From: Saccoglossus kowalevskii
Lineage: Eukaryota > Hemichordata > Enteropneusta > Harrimaniidae
NCBI RefSeq assembly: GCF_000003605.2
Contig: NW_003122934.1
Coordinates: forward strand, 27,545 to 38,388
Direction: 5' to 3'
DNA: 10,844 nt
In this document: one piece after another, positions 1-9,212 of the stretch
Layout of the letters: each line of letters begins with the position of its first letter
Numbering within the stretch: position 1 is the first letter of the stretch
Translations under genes and position numbers: made by a program
The notes under the pieces: generated by a model
The model's database searches: none
What the model was told of the DNA's origin: nothing
What the model saw: the letters and a program-made list of their open reading frames with translations, nothing else

Positions 1-1435
1 TAATTTAGGCTCATATTGCGTACAATGTTTACAGGTTTTTCAATTCACTCTAATTAATCCGTATGTATTTTCGATGGGACTAATTTTGGCAGAATGTGGT
101 GGAAGATAAATGTACAAATGCACTCATAACACGATTGTGTTGTTGAGTTAACAGAACAGGGAACAACAATTATTCATTTGTTTTTGTTAAGGTAGCAACA
201 GGGGAAATACCATTGTTTAGTTAAACTGATCTGAGCAATACAAATCAAAACATATTTAATCAAAACATATTTAAGACAAACTATATATTTCCTGGAAGCT
301 GAAATATTCAGGAATTTGATAGTTTATGTTTTGGAAGGATTGTTCATGTGACCGGAGATTAACTGAACCCTGTCGAAATAAGAAATTAACAAGTTCCTCC
401 CCGGCGATTTAACCATTTGATTTGGCGTTTTCAGAATAATTTAGCTGTGTAAGGTTCTTATAAAATGTCGATGAACGTTTGTATGTGATTATATATTTTT
501 AATAATTATCATAAATACTATTTCTTTAAAAAAATAAGTCACTTCTGAAACTCAGTGGTCATGAAACAAGAAAAAAATTATGTAATGTCCATAACCATGG
601 TAACATAGAAAAGTACATACAGAAACAAAAATTAACAAAGCCCGTTGCAGTCAACCCTCGCATTATATGTACATATTTTTACATATACGATATATATACA
701 TATGTGTCGTTACAGTTTCCTTCTAAATAAATAAATTCAGTCTCGAGTATTTATTGTTTAAAACTATAATAATGAAATAAAGGCCCATGACGGGTTCAAT
801 AATTTAGTCACATTCTACACATGCAGCCCTTTCATTTTATATGTCACCCGTTAACATTTGGTTGTGAATCGATATTTTAATGGAATTTCAATGTGAGTAT
901 TAGAAATGCCAAATAACAAATGCTTACTTAGAGGAGTGGCACAGATTTACTAAAATTCTCACATCTTCACAACAAAATATTGCCATTCGTATTCTGATTA
1001 AAGTCCTGCTTTCCATTTTTTTTTATTTAAGAATATTCCATACATTTAGCCGTTTAGTTTGATCTATAATACATTCAATTTCGATTAAATTATTTAAATT
1101 ACGAGCAGAGAATTTTGAATTTTGAATCATAAATGATTTGTTTTCAGCAAGTCAAGTGATCAGAATCAATTCTATGTTCAGTGCATAGACATTTCCATTT
1201 TCAAGACAGAATTAGGATTATAATATTATATGTTGTGATAAGAAGAAATTAATTTACCGGTGTAAAAATGAAAATTGTGTGTTTCTCGGTAGGTTATCTA
1301 TATATGAATCAATTTGAATCAATAGGAATCAGCATCACATTGATCGTCGCTTTCATTATGAGAAGTAATGAAGTGAAACCTTGCTTGTAGCTTTTCAATT
1401 TTCTATTTCCTGTATAGTTCTTGATATTTTGGCAG
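1..1435. other. AT-rich stretch without a recognisable gene
   Basis: No reading frame here has both useful length and protein-like composition, and no transposon domain is visible. A 40-codon frame opens with ATG at 1268 and ends at a TAG at 1388-1390. It contains a short hydrophobic run but no other support. Local oddities are the 15-bp tandem duplication near 243, a short TTTTGAA-type tandem near 1110-1127 and three spaced GAATCA words near 1305-1331. It reads as intergenic or intronic animal DNA. Confidence 0.6.
243..274. repeat. Perfect tandem duplication of a 15-bp unit
   Basis: The unit AATCAAAACATATTT occurs twice head to tail without mismatch, followed by two bases of a third copy. 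The identity of the copies points to a recent slippage or duplication event. No function is implied. Confidence 0.9.
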
Positions 1436-1507
1436 CGGGAGATTGTTGACTCCTTGAAGAATCCGAGATACTTTGGACCTGGAGAACAGAAGAACGAGAC
1501 ATTCTTT
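1431..1507 (+). repeat. Left member of an inverted pair of related segments
   Basis: Read on the plus strand, this segment resembles the minus-strand reading of about 2045-1981. The core begins with the identical 12-mer ATTGTTGACTCC and, by hand alignment, matches at about 31 of 39 positions; looser similarity follows. In one frame both encode IVDS-x-K-x-PRY-x-G. The two copies face each other about 475 bp apart. They could be remnants of a foldback element or two pieces of one dispersed family. Confidence 0.5.
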
Positions 1508-1510
1508 TAA
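1436..1510 (+). CDS. Candidate terminal coding exon (weak)
   Basis: A pyrimidine-rich tract from about 1392 leads to a TTTTGGCAG acceptor ending at 1435. The frame that follows reads 24 codons to a TAA at 1508-1510, including the stretch REIVDSLKNPRYFGPG, with clearly more GC than its surroundings. An in-frame TAG at 1415-1417 shows that the frame cannot run back through the supposed intron. A possible poly(A) signal AATAAA lies at 1693-1698. I do not recognise the protein. Against an exon call, similarity to the minus-strand segment near 1981-2045 appears to cross the supposed splice site (the shared GGCAG), so this may be repeat sequence that happens to be open. No upstream exon was found in the window. 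Confidence 0.25.
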   Translation, partial: REIVDSLKNPRYFGPGEQKNETFF

Positions 1511-1980
1511 ACGTCAGTACTTTTTCAGTACGGAAAGTAAATAATATGTATAGTACAAATACCATTTCACAAAGCCATATTTCTTATGTCACATCTCTTA
1601 TCACTGAATTGATTGGTCTTCATATGCAAGTTAAAGTTATGAGTCAATTATCTGTCAACCCGGCAAATAATTCCAGCACTTTTGTGATCCACAATAAACC
1701 TTTGATATGCTAACATAAATTACGATTATCCATTTGCGTAATATAAATATTTAAATTGAACAACCCCAGGAACGAGCTATGTTGTCTTGTATGGTATAAT
1801 CGTATTTCTCGCCAATAACCCTTCCGGTGTACTAGCCACTGTTTACATTATGCATTTTAGACGCTATTAAGCTGAATAATGCTTCATGCATACTATATTG
1901 AAGCGCATGGTGTTAACACTTGCGTAGTAATATGATACATGTTATACAATTTTCAACTACAATTCAACATTTTAACAAAA
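1511..1980. other. Stretch without a recognisable gene
   Basis: Between the two inverted related segments I see no open frame of note, no RNA gene and no transposase-like motif. The AATAAA at 1693-1698 could be a poly(A) signal for the plus-strand candidate exon, but this hexamer is expected by chance in such AT-rich DNA. Confidence 0.5.
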
Positions 1981-2045
1981 TTACGTCTTACTTTCGTTAA
2001 GATCCACAGTATCTGGGATGCTTTTGGGAGTCAACAATAACTGCC
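1981..2045 (-). repeat. Right member of the inverted pair of related segments
   Basis: The minus strand carries GGCAG followed by the same ATTGTTGACTCC core as the segment near 1431-1507 and stays similar for about 65 bp. On the minus strand an acceptor-like TTTATATTCCAG precedes an open frame of about 28 codons, containing GYTPLYVGNYTQRAVIVDS, that ends in TAA. A second minus frame (LLLTPKSIPDTVDLNES) is also open and runs towards a donor-like AAAGTAAGA. With two plausible frames, neither can be preferred, so this is listed as a repeat and not as an exon. Confidence 0.45.
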
Positions 2046-2085
2046 CTTTGTGTATAATTCCCGACGTACAAAGGCGTGTACCCCT

Positions 2086-4620
2086 GGAATATAAACATTG
2101 TTAAAATTTAGACATGAATCAAACAGTCGTTCACATGTGAATATGGCATACTCTATGTTAACACTGGTGTCACACAAAATGTCGTTAGCAAGCAATCATT
2201 AAACTTGCAAACTTTTAAGAGAAATGAAAATATATTTAGTAAATTTAGTTATTTATGCAAAAAAATACTCACTAGTGTTATGGTGTATTTGTACGTGTGC
2301 ACCTGTATACATGAAAGGAAGAAAAGTGGTTCATGAATGATTTCGTACTTTAAATGGACTGTGAATTTAAAATACTCATAATAACTAGCATTTTTTGTCT
2401 ACCTGTACATGTTGTAGATTTTCATATTGAATGAACAATGATCCTATAATACAGGTGACAAGTGTGACTGGTCTACAATGTTTACATGTGTAATATTAGC
2501 AATTCACAGAAAATGGTTAGATTAGTATGTGTTTATTACTGTATCTTAGATAGGAAAATACAATCCTAACAGCGGTTGTTTGTCAGCACAGATGATGAGT
2601 ATAAAATTTCCTTTAAGACTTTGATACCAGCCGTACAAAAACACAGCCCATATTCCACCCATGCTGTTTGCTCAGAATTGTGAACAACCAAAATACCTGA
2701 CTTAACTGTTAACACTCAATATATAGGTGGTTTTAATAATTGTCATCATCATCGCAGTTCTTGTATTTTAATATTTTGAAAAAAATACTGACACTCTAGT
2801 TCATAATTTAGCAAGCAGACTAATTTCGGAATGTTCTCAATTATTGTCCTTTATATAGTCTAGTGTGTTATGGCGCATGTATCAAACTTGTAGCTGTGTT
2901 GACAAAATGCTGATTAATAGAAATTCATATTTTCCCCGTAGAATGAAATAAGTAACAGTTATAATTAATGAAGGCTGCGGCCTATGCCATTCAAAGGATT
3001 GTTTGAAAATTATTTTAACTTTGTTAGGGGTTGTTTTGAAACAAAAAATATATTTCTGTCGATTGGCAATTTAATTTTGAAATAAAATTTCGGAGGGACA
3101 AATATTATTTTCAACGTGGAAGTTTATAATTGCTTCATGTTCATTCAAAACAAAAATAATAATCCAAATATCGTCCTTCTGATGATTAATCATATTAAAT
3201 TGCAAGCATTCGTAAATCTGTACACACGCTGCTGCCCACGTCAACATATATTTGGTTTCAGCGTCTCGTCACAGAATACCATTTATCATGTATTTTCATT
3301 TCGATGATATTATAATCAAAATCCCCTGTCGTGGCTTATTTGAGGGTTTTCTAGGTTCATAAATTATATATAGTAATACCATGGTAAAATTAAATAAAAC
3401 CCTGGTTTGAGGTGTGTAAATGTTAAGTTATTAGTGTTGCTTGTAAAATGTCCGAACTCACCCTCACGTTAACGATAAAGTAAAGGTATGTAGTTTGTCA
3501 AAATAATATTGTATCTGTATTTCTTTTTATTGAATGCGCTATTGAGAATAAATGTAATGTTGATATCATACATCATATGAGAGTAATAATGTTCACAGTA
3601 GTTAATATTCTATGAGAGGTTTAATACTTCACTTTATATTTATGTTGAGCTACCATCTCCCACCCATTACTATTGAACATGTGAAAAATATTATTTGGCA
3701 ATTAACTCTTATATTGCATTATGCTATTGTGTCAATATTACCATTGTAAGAAAAAAAATAGGTTTCTTTCTTGTATAAAAGTATATAAAATTGTGATGTA
3801 AGATGTAAACGTTCACTGCACAATTATGTGTTAGCAACATAAACATGACGCATACGTCGGTTGATTCCAGTTCATTGAGTAGACAAATGACATATCCTCT
3901 GCAGTGAAACACCGAAGCACCTAATTCACATATTTAAGTTTCACCATCCGAGCTGTTGAGAATAACAAAATAATAATATTATTATTAAAAAAACAAGAAG
4001 TACTAGCAACACACAACAGATATACTTTATAAATGATATTAAATAAATGGCATGCTAAATGAGATGAAATCTGTGTATACACATTATGCACTAGCGTTTG
4101 AATATACATATATTTTATGCTATTTGTTTTGAAGAACATTAACCCTGACAAATAAATATCATATTGATGACTTGGCATATCATGCTCATCTTTTACACAA
4201 GCACTAGAAGTAGTATGAGCTTAATAAGATAAGCTGAAAAAAACAACGATAATATAATCGAAATATTTAGAATTATTAATAACAATATTTTATCTCAATG
4301 CGATTGTGTTTCATTTTATTAGATTATTGTTTTCCTGTTAAAAATGCTGCTTCAAAGAATCAATAATTAACAGAGCACACAATTTGTTACATTGGAAATT
4401 ACAAATTAGCATAATTTCAATTTGTTTCAGTGTTGAGACGATTAAGTTTATGAAATGCAACTATTTTGTGAAACAGTTGAATCATTTTATCTCAAATTTC
4501 AATAATTATGTTATAACGATGGTCACAACACTGAGGCCTGTATAGTAAAATGCACTATCTGTTTTTCACCAACATATTGTAATAACACCAGGGATCGATA
4601 TTTAGGATAACATCGTATCA
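2086..4620. other. Long AT-rich stretch without a recognisable gene
   Basis: Open frames here are short, biased to residues encoded by AT-rich codons (I, N, K, Y, F), and match no family I know. A few exon-like fragments exist, such as an acceptor-like TTTCACTGCAG on the minus strand near 3899-3910 followed by short open frames. None has a consistent frame plus both splice sites. There is an 18-bp AT palindrome at 3969-3986. This is probably intron or intergenic DNA. Confidence 0.6.
3969..3986. repeat. Perfect 18-bp AT palindrome
   Basis: AATAATAATATTATTATT is its own reverse complement. It looks like a short AAT microsatellite that inverts at its centre. No function is claimed. Confidence 0.85.
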
Positions 4621-4749
4621 TTGCGTGATAACAGGGCTCAGAGGAGGTTTATTTCACAATACCCGCCATTTATTTCAAAAATAATACTCCAAGATATCGA
4701 AAATTGCAGACATGTATTGCGGTTTGCTTTAAAAATTATAAATCAAGAA

Positions 4750-4980
4750 AATGGTTGTACGCCGGGTGTCTATGACGCTCGCAAGCAAAACACGTTTACG
4801 AGGTAATTTCGCAGATGATGTGATCATGAATTTTTCATAGGGTTTATTTTTTAATATATTCATGCATATTACTGTTTAAACGACAATGCATTGTATCTGA
4901 GCACTGCCTAGTTCTGATAACTGGTCATCGCGTGGTACCGAACGACCAGCGAGAATGCGACGTTGCATTGTTATAATACC
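4750..4980. other. CpG-richer patch with short open frames on both strands
   Basis: This patch has many CpG dinucleotides (around 4758-4800 and 4928-4965) in an otherwise CpG-poor, AT-rich neighbourhood. Several short frames are open. On the plus strand, one contains VSEHCLVLITGHRVV and ends in TAA near 4974. On the minus strand, an ATG near 4970 opens a 30-codon frame beginning MQRRILAGRSVPRDDQLS. Also on the plus strand, a frame ends at a donor-like ACGAG|GTAATT near 4801. Frames open on both strands cannot all be coding. The patch could be an exon, a promoter-type unmethylated island or a GC-richer repeat fragment. Confidence 0.3.
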
Positions 4981-5400
4981 AGTACATGGCAGTAAGTATT
5001 CATTGTTTCAAAATCCGTATCAAAAAGCAAAATCCTTTGATCCGAAAATTGCAGTTCAATACATAATTCCGCCCCAATTACCATGGGCAAAATAATTTTA
5101 AAAACGTGCAGCTATGAGGCTAAATTACGAATAAAATACACAGCGTATTATTCTGTTATGTGTATTTGTGTCATGTTACAAGCGATTGTTTCAAATAAAC
5201 TAGGTTTCTTGCTTCCTCTGATTAGAGAGAATATGCCGAGAAGAAAAGTGCAAAACATACATTCACCGTTCACATAAACGTATAATGGGACTGTTATCAG
5301 AGAATAGAACTAAAAACAATACACATTCATTTTTGAAATAATTAAAAACAGGTTGATATTCACTTATTCTTGAATGTCCGGGGAAAAAATGGTTCATGTC
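4975..5400 (+). repeat. Left copy of an old direct repeat of about 400 bp
   Basis: This stretch aligns by eye, in the same orientation, with about 9850-10235. The best-kept part is near 5233-5290 against 10076-10135: about 19 of 23 positions, then 24 of 36, with the first block's differences all transitions. Further matching blocks occur near 5110-5195 and 5345-5392. A 64-codon plus frame inside (5083-5277) has no protein-like features and is broken in the other copy, so it is treated as chance. The copies may be dispersed repeat members or the remains of a segmental duplication. Confidence 0.6.
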
Positions 5401-6252
5401 ATCGAACATGTTCTTGCATGCAAAGATAATTCGTGTTAGCCAATGTTATAGTTCATGCTGAGCACTCATAATTTTTATTTTATATTATTTATGTAGAATA
5501 CACAATATTGTAATTGCTTGGTGACGTATGTGTGTTGTGCCATGCAATAATGCACAGAATTCGTCGGTTCTATGTGTCATGCGATATCGTAAAACATAAA
5601 AGGTCAAAGGCATCGATTACGTTCTATTCCTGATCTTTTTCGTTTCTGTATCAAATCTGTGTTTTCAATAGAAAATGTGATTATGTAAATCGTAACCATT
5701 TTAGTCATCAAATGGCAAATATAACAATTATAAGTTTGTATTTTGTCAATTAACATTTATATTTCTATATTTTGTTATGATATATACATTACTAACATGT
5801 TACGTGTTTATTTAAAATTAAGAATACATTTTCAATCAAATTATAAGATAATGTATATATTACATCAATTTGCCAGAACCTACTCGAACTACGATGTGTT
5901 GAGAAAAACAGAGTTAGCCTTTGCGCCAAATTTCAACTTGATAGAATATAAAATACATTATGAATTTAAATATATATCCGTGTGTCAATTTCCGTATTGC
6001 AAGATTTTGGAAATATTTGGGATTTTCTTTTTACATCATTCACATACATAATAGAGGTATCACATTGTTTTAACAGCAACATTATACTGAAATAAATGAG
6101 CGAAATCGGCACATATAATCAATATGCATTTGTGGATCCATGTTTTTTTCGAATGTAAATACAATGGTCCAGAATCACCGGTGTCAGCTAGGGGGTTCAC
6201 CAACACAACATTAACAAATGAACACTCGCATTAAATATAAAAAAGTGCTTAC
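5401..6252. other. Stretch without a recognisable gene
   Basis: The longest frame (plus, 5743-6051, 102 codons without an ATG at its start) is rich in I, Y, F, N and K and looks like composition-driven openness. The minus strand near 5890-5940 has a short frame containing KLKFGAKANSVFLNTS. I could not tie it to splice sites or a protein family, and it may be part of a dispersed repeat. A 14-bp word shared with the right flank (AAAGATAATTCGTG near 5422 and 10387) hints that the direct-repeat homology extends here with a length difference. Confidence 0.5.
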
Positions 6253-6378
6253 CTTGCTTACTTTATGTTCGTGTGAATACATGCTGTTTGATTGCTTCTC
6301 TGGATGAGTGACTAACTGTGGACGTGTCAAAGTTTTCACAGCAATATATCCGAATGCATTAAAGGGATGTTCCATCAT
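6253..6378 (-). CDS. Candidate coding exon ending at a strong splice donor
   Basis: On the minus strand, two adjacent ATG codons (6378-6376 and 6375-6373) open a frame of 42 codons. The second has A at -3 and G at +4. The frame ends in AGC AAG|GTAAGC, nearly an ideal splice donor with its GT at 6252-6251. The peptide has balanced composition (for example AVKTLTRPQLVTHPEKQ, then SMYSHEHKVSK) unlike the surrounding chance frames. The frame is also open for 14 more codons upstream, to a TGA at 6423-6421, so an internal exon with an acceptor near 6410 is possible. I recognise no domain, signal peptide or family. The alternative is a piece of a dispersed repeat whose open frame is coincidental. 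If it is an exon, it belongs to a minus-strand gene; its phase-0 end gives no proof of joining to the 10533-10650 exon. Confidence 0.35.
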
Positions 6379-6581
6379 TACAAGGGGTAGTATCTCTCTC
6401 TCACTCCCACTCTCATATGTTCAACATCACATCGACATTTCGTGAAATTGAAAAAAAGTCTTTAGAAAGTGTAATTTAATAATACACAGTTATTATGAAA
6501 TCATCTAATCTCAATCGAAATTATTTTACACACGTTATAATTTTTGGACAAATGTGTCCGTTTAACTTATATAATTTTGTA

Positions 6582-6596
6582 TTCGAAATTACAGAT
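6582..6596. repeat. Left copy of the LINE target-site duplication
   Basis: TTCGAAATTACAGAT stands directly left of the T run that is the retrotransposon's poly(A) tail read on the plus strand. The same 15 bases recur at 9685-9699, directly beyond the other end of the element. The bases outside the pair differ. Confidence 0.92.
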
Positions 6597-6608
6597 TTTT
6601 TTTTTATT
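6597..6608 (-). other. LINE poly(A) tail and AATAAA signal
   Basis: On the minus strand the element ends in AAATAAA followed by a short A run (a ten-base T run on the plus strand at 6596-6605, whose first base can also be counted in the target duplication). AATAAA at 6608-6603 could be the poly(A) signal, although it merges with the tail. Confidence 0.75.
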
Positions 6609-6759
6609 TAAACAATATTTTTATTTGGTTTCAATAATATAGACATACAGCACAACATTTTACATTACATAGAGGGATAAGGAAGGAAAATTAAAATTTA
6701 GAGATAGAAAATAAGAGACAAAAATAATCTGGTATAAACATCTAAATTTACCCATTATC

Positions 6760-7374
6760 TAGCCAATTAGTTAATGGTTCCCATTTCTGATAATGGATAA
6801 GCTCTTTGTTTTTGTTTATTGCGATTTGTAGTTCTATATTTCTATTTTCCCTGATCCAACTTTTATATATGTATTTTGTTGGATGAACCTTTTGAACCCT
6901 ACAGGTATATACATATTTATATGATTTAATAATATATTTTCCGGTTCACATAGACCTATAATAATATTTCCACCTCAATCATATTTAATGCACCCCTTTC
7001 TTTTAATTTTATACTTTCCATTCCAAATAAAATTGTAAATAATACTATTGATTTTGGCACTGAAATCATTGATGCTAAATATATGAATTGGGAAAGGCCA
7101 AAGGTTTTAAGGATCTGTATTTTACCAATTATTGAGAGTTTTTTTTCTAGACCATAATGAGCATACTGACTTGAGACTGTTAATTTTCTTTGAAAAATTT
7201 TCTACAATAGACATGTCAGATGCATAGGTAAAAAAAGCTCTCAAAATTGTTATTCCATTCGACCAGTTAATATTTATTTTCTCTTTTGGTCTGTGACCAT
7301 ATCCCAACAAAAGTGATTTAGATTTAATCCTGATCATTTTACAAATTTGTTAACTGTATTGAAGAGCGATATCA
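6760..7374 (-). pseudogene. LINE ORF2 post-RT and C-terminal remnants
   Basis: Three blocks follow the RT in different frames. One (7337-7122) contains SKSLLLGYGHRPKEKI and continues to SLKSVCSLWSRK, which corresponds to the RT thumb or connection region. The next (about 7140-6965) contains LSIIGKIQILKTFGLSQFIY and then LASMISVP, a block typical of L1/Tx1-like ORF2. It runs to a TAG just after the residues GALNMIEVE. A last block (about 6905-6760) contains VHPTKYIYKSWIRENRNIE and ends shortly after WEPLTNWLDNG, resembling the extreme C-terminus of such proteins. The long stretch normally lying between the second and third blocks is absent, indicating a large internal deletion near 6965-6905. 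The frame changes between blocks also show short indels. Confidence 0.8.
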
Positions 7375-8072
7375 TTAGGTAGACTTAATTGTACTGGTTA
7401 TGTCGTCTGCATACATTACTAACTTAATAAATTTGTTAAAGGTACCAATACCATTTATAGTTGGATTATTTCGAATACAAATTGCAAGTAATTCCACTAC
7501 TGTTATAAACAGATACAGGGATAAGCGGTCTCCCTGCCGCAAGCCTTTTGCAATGGGAAAATTACCAGTTGACCTTCCATGGTTCATCACACAGGAAGAG
7601 ATGTTACTGTAAAACGTTTTTACCCAACTTATAAAGGAGTTAGCAAAATTAAATACCTCCAATGTTTTTATCAGAAATTTGTTATCAACTGAATCAAAAG
7701 CTTTTTTGAAGTCCAGTGATATTAACACCCCATGCGTATTTTGATATGTATTTAGCCACATTACATCAAAAACTGTGCGAATTGCATCACCTATAAATCT
7801 GTCCTTCATAAACTCACATTGGCAGGATGGCATAAATGCGTTTTGCAATTGCTTTAGATGCTATCTTAACATCGGTATTAATGAGGGGGATTGGGCTATG
7901 GTGTTTTTTTTTTATCTATGCCTTTTTTAGCGATCAGGATTATGACCCCTTGTCTTTGCGACTCTGTTAACTGTCCCTTTCCATGAGAGTAATTTAAGCT
8001 ATTGAGTAAATGTGAACTAATAATGTTCCAATATGTTAGATAAAATTCAGCTGACAAGCCATCATTACCCGG
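7375..8072 (-). pseudogene. LINE reverse transcriptase domain, broken
   Basis: The RT of non-LTR elements copies element RNA into DNA at a nicked target. One open stretch (8072-7899) reads PGNDGLSAEFYLTYWNII and later QRQGVIILIAKK, the N-terminal RT motifs. After a frameshift, about 7894-7812 gives PIPLINTDVKIASKAIAKRI. After another frame change with a few residues lost, a 157-codon frame (7848-7375) carries FIGDAIR, SLDFKKAFDSV (first catalytic Asp), GLRQGD, and MYADD at residues 145-149 with both catalytic Asp residues kept. Next to GLRQGD the usual PLSPYLF appears as RLSLYLF, so two conserved prolines are lost. The domain is therefore recognisable over nearly its whole length but cannot be translated as one protein. 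Confidence 0.93.
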
Positions 8073-8489
8073 TGTTTTATTTTTTTGTTAATAAAGTTAA
8101 GGCTCTAAAACATTCATTCAAAGTTAGTGCTCCCTCACAAGACTGCTTTGCTTCCTCACCTAGGCAGGGTATGTTAGTACTATGTAAAAATTGCGCCCAG
8201 TTCTAATTCTATCAAATAATCTTTTGCATACAGATTTGAGTAGAACTCTTTAATATAGGACATTTCTAGATCGTATAATGGAACCCTGTACTTTATCATT
8301 CCAGATTTTTTTTCAATTTTCTCTCATGATATTGTTCTGTTTAAATTTCATTGTCGCGATTATTTTCCAAGTCCTCAATTAACGATTCCAGTTTATGAAG
8401 TTTTTTGTTTTTTTCTTGAGCTTTTAATTTTGACTTGTAAAACGTCTTTACACAAAAAATTATTAAATTTCCAGTAGGACCGACCATGT

Positions 8490-9212
8490 CTGCCCCATGA
8501 TTCACTTTGAATACAGAGCGGGTGATCTGAGCAGATGGATGGTTTGATTTCTACTGACTTCACAAGATCTTGTAGGGTATCAGAAATGAACCAATAATCA
8601 AGACGGCATTGTATAACAGAAGATTTTTGTCTCTATGTGAAGCGTTTGCTGCTTGGATTTTTTATCCGCAAAATGTCCACTAGATCAAACTTGGACAGTT
8701 TATCATTCACTTTATCTATTAATCGATTTTTTTTTTGTATTTTAGATTCCAACCTTGTTTACCCAGTGTAGGGTTAAGTCATACATTAAAATCTCTTCCC
8801 AAAATTAATTGCTTACCCTCCCTCACCTAACCGGTTATTAAAACTAGAGCACCACAAATCATGAAACGGGAGTTGTTCACTGGAGATACTGGGTGCGTAG
8901 ATGCTTCCCAATACCTTTCGTAAATATTGGATGGTGACATCCAGATACACAAATCTCCCTTCCTCATCATTGATGTTATCGTGAATTGTAACATTGGCTA
9001 ATTGTCTAAATAAAATATATACATGCCTGCTGTGATTAGTACCATGTGAGAAAAATATTTTGCCATTCCATTGTTTTGTCCACTGCTCTTCAACTTCTTG
9101 AGAACTATAAGTCTCTTGCAGCATAATAATGTCACATTTTATATTGTCTCTTTATATTGTTTCTAATACCCCTCACATTAAGTAAGAGTAATTTAATTGA
9201 GAGATCATTCAT
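8490..9212 (-). pseudogene. LINE ORF2 start and APE-type endonuclease domain, broken
   Basis: The ORF2 start is taken as ATG 9212-9210, because an in-frame TAG lies three codons upstream and the frame opens with LLLLNVRGIRNNIKR, the usual first strand of this endonuclease. A frameshift with loss of several residues near 9137 moves to a 103-codon frame (9124-8813) with MLQETYSS (metal-binding Glu), FFSHGTNHSR and SIYAPS. A further frameshift near 8820 leads to LILGRDFNV, the usual GGDFN with one Gly replaced by Arg, then a TGA at 8781-8779. After indels in an A run, 8728 onward gives FDLVDILRIKNPSSKRFT, a TAG at 8635-8633 where Trp is usual, then RLDYWFISD and CSDH with the catalytic Asp-His pair at 8527-8522. 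In the intact family this enzyme nicks the target DNA; this copy cannot be made as one protein. Confidence 0.92.

Noticed and set aside
2560-2720. Minus-strand frame of about 48 codons containing SEQTAWVEYGLCFCTAG
   Set aside because: It has no start codon, splice sites or recognised motif; its length is compatible with chance.
3116-3307. Plus-strand 63-codon frame starting at GTG
   Set aside because: It has a non-ATG start, no motif and no splice support. An acceptor-like TTGGTTTCAG inside it is isolated.
3724-4178. Two minus-strand frames of 62 and 85 codons and an acceptor-like site near 3899
   Set aside because: Composition is AT-driven, and competing frames are open after the acceptor-like site without a consistent donor and phase.
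4621-4806. Plus-strand 61-codon frame starting at TTG
   Set aside because: No ATG start and no family resemblance; a donor-like site near 4801 is noted under the CpG-richer patch only.
5601-5612. AGGTCAAAGGCA as a nuclear-receptor DR1 site
   Set aside because: A single near-match in non-coding DNA without promoter context is expected by chance.
5743-6051. Plus-strand 102-codon frame
   Set aside because: It has no ATG at its start, strong I/Y/F/N/K bias and no motif; this length is reachable by chance in such AT-rich DNA.
7400-7612. Plus-strand 70-codon frame
   Set aside because: It lies antisense within the LINE reverse transcriptase, whose minus-strand motifs are unambiguous; it is a shadow.
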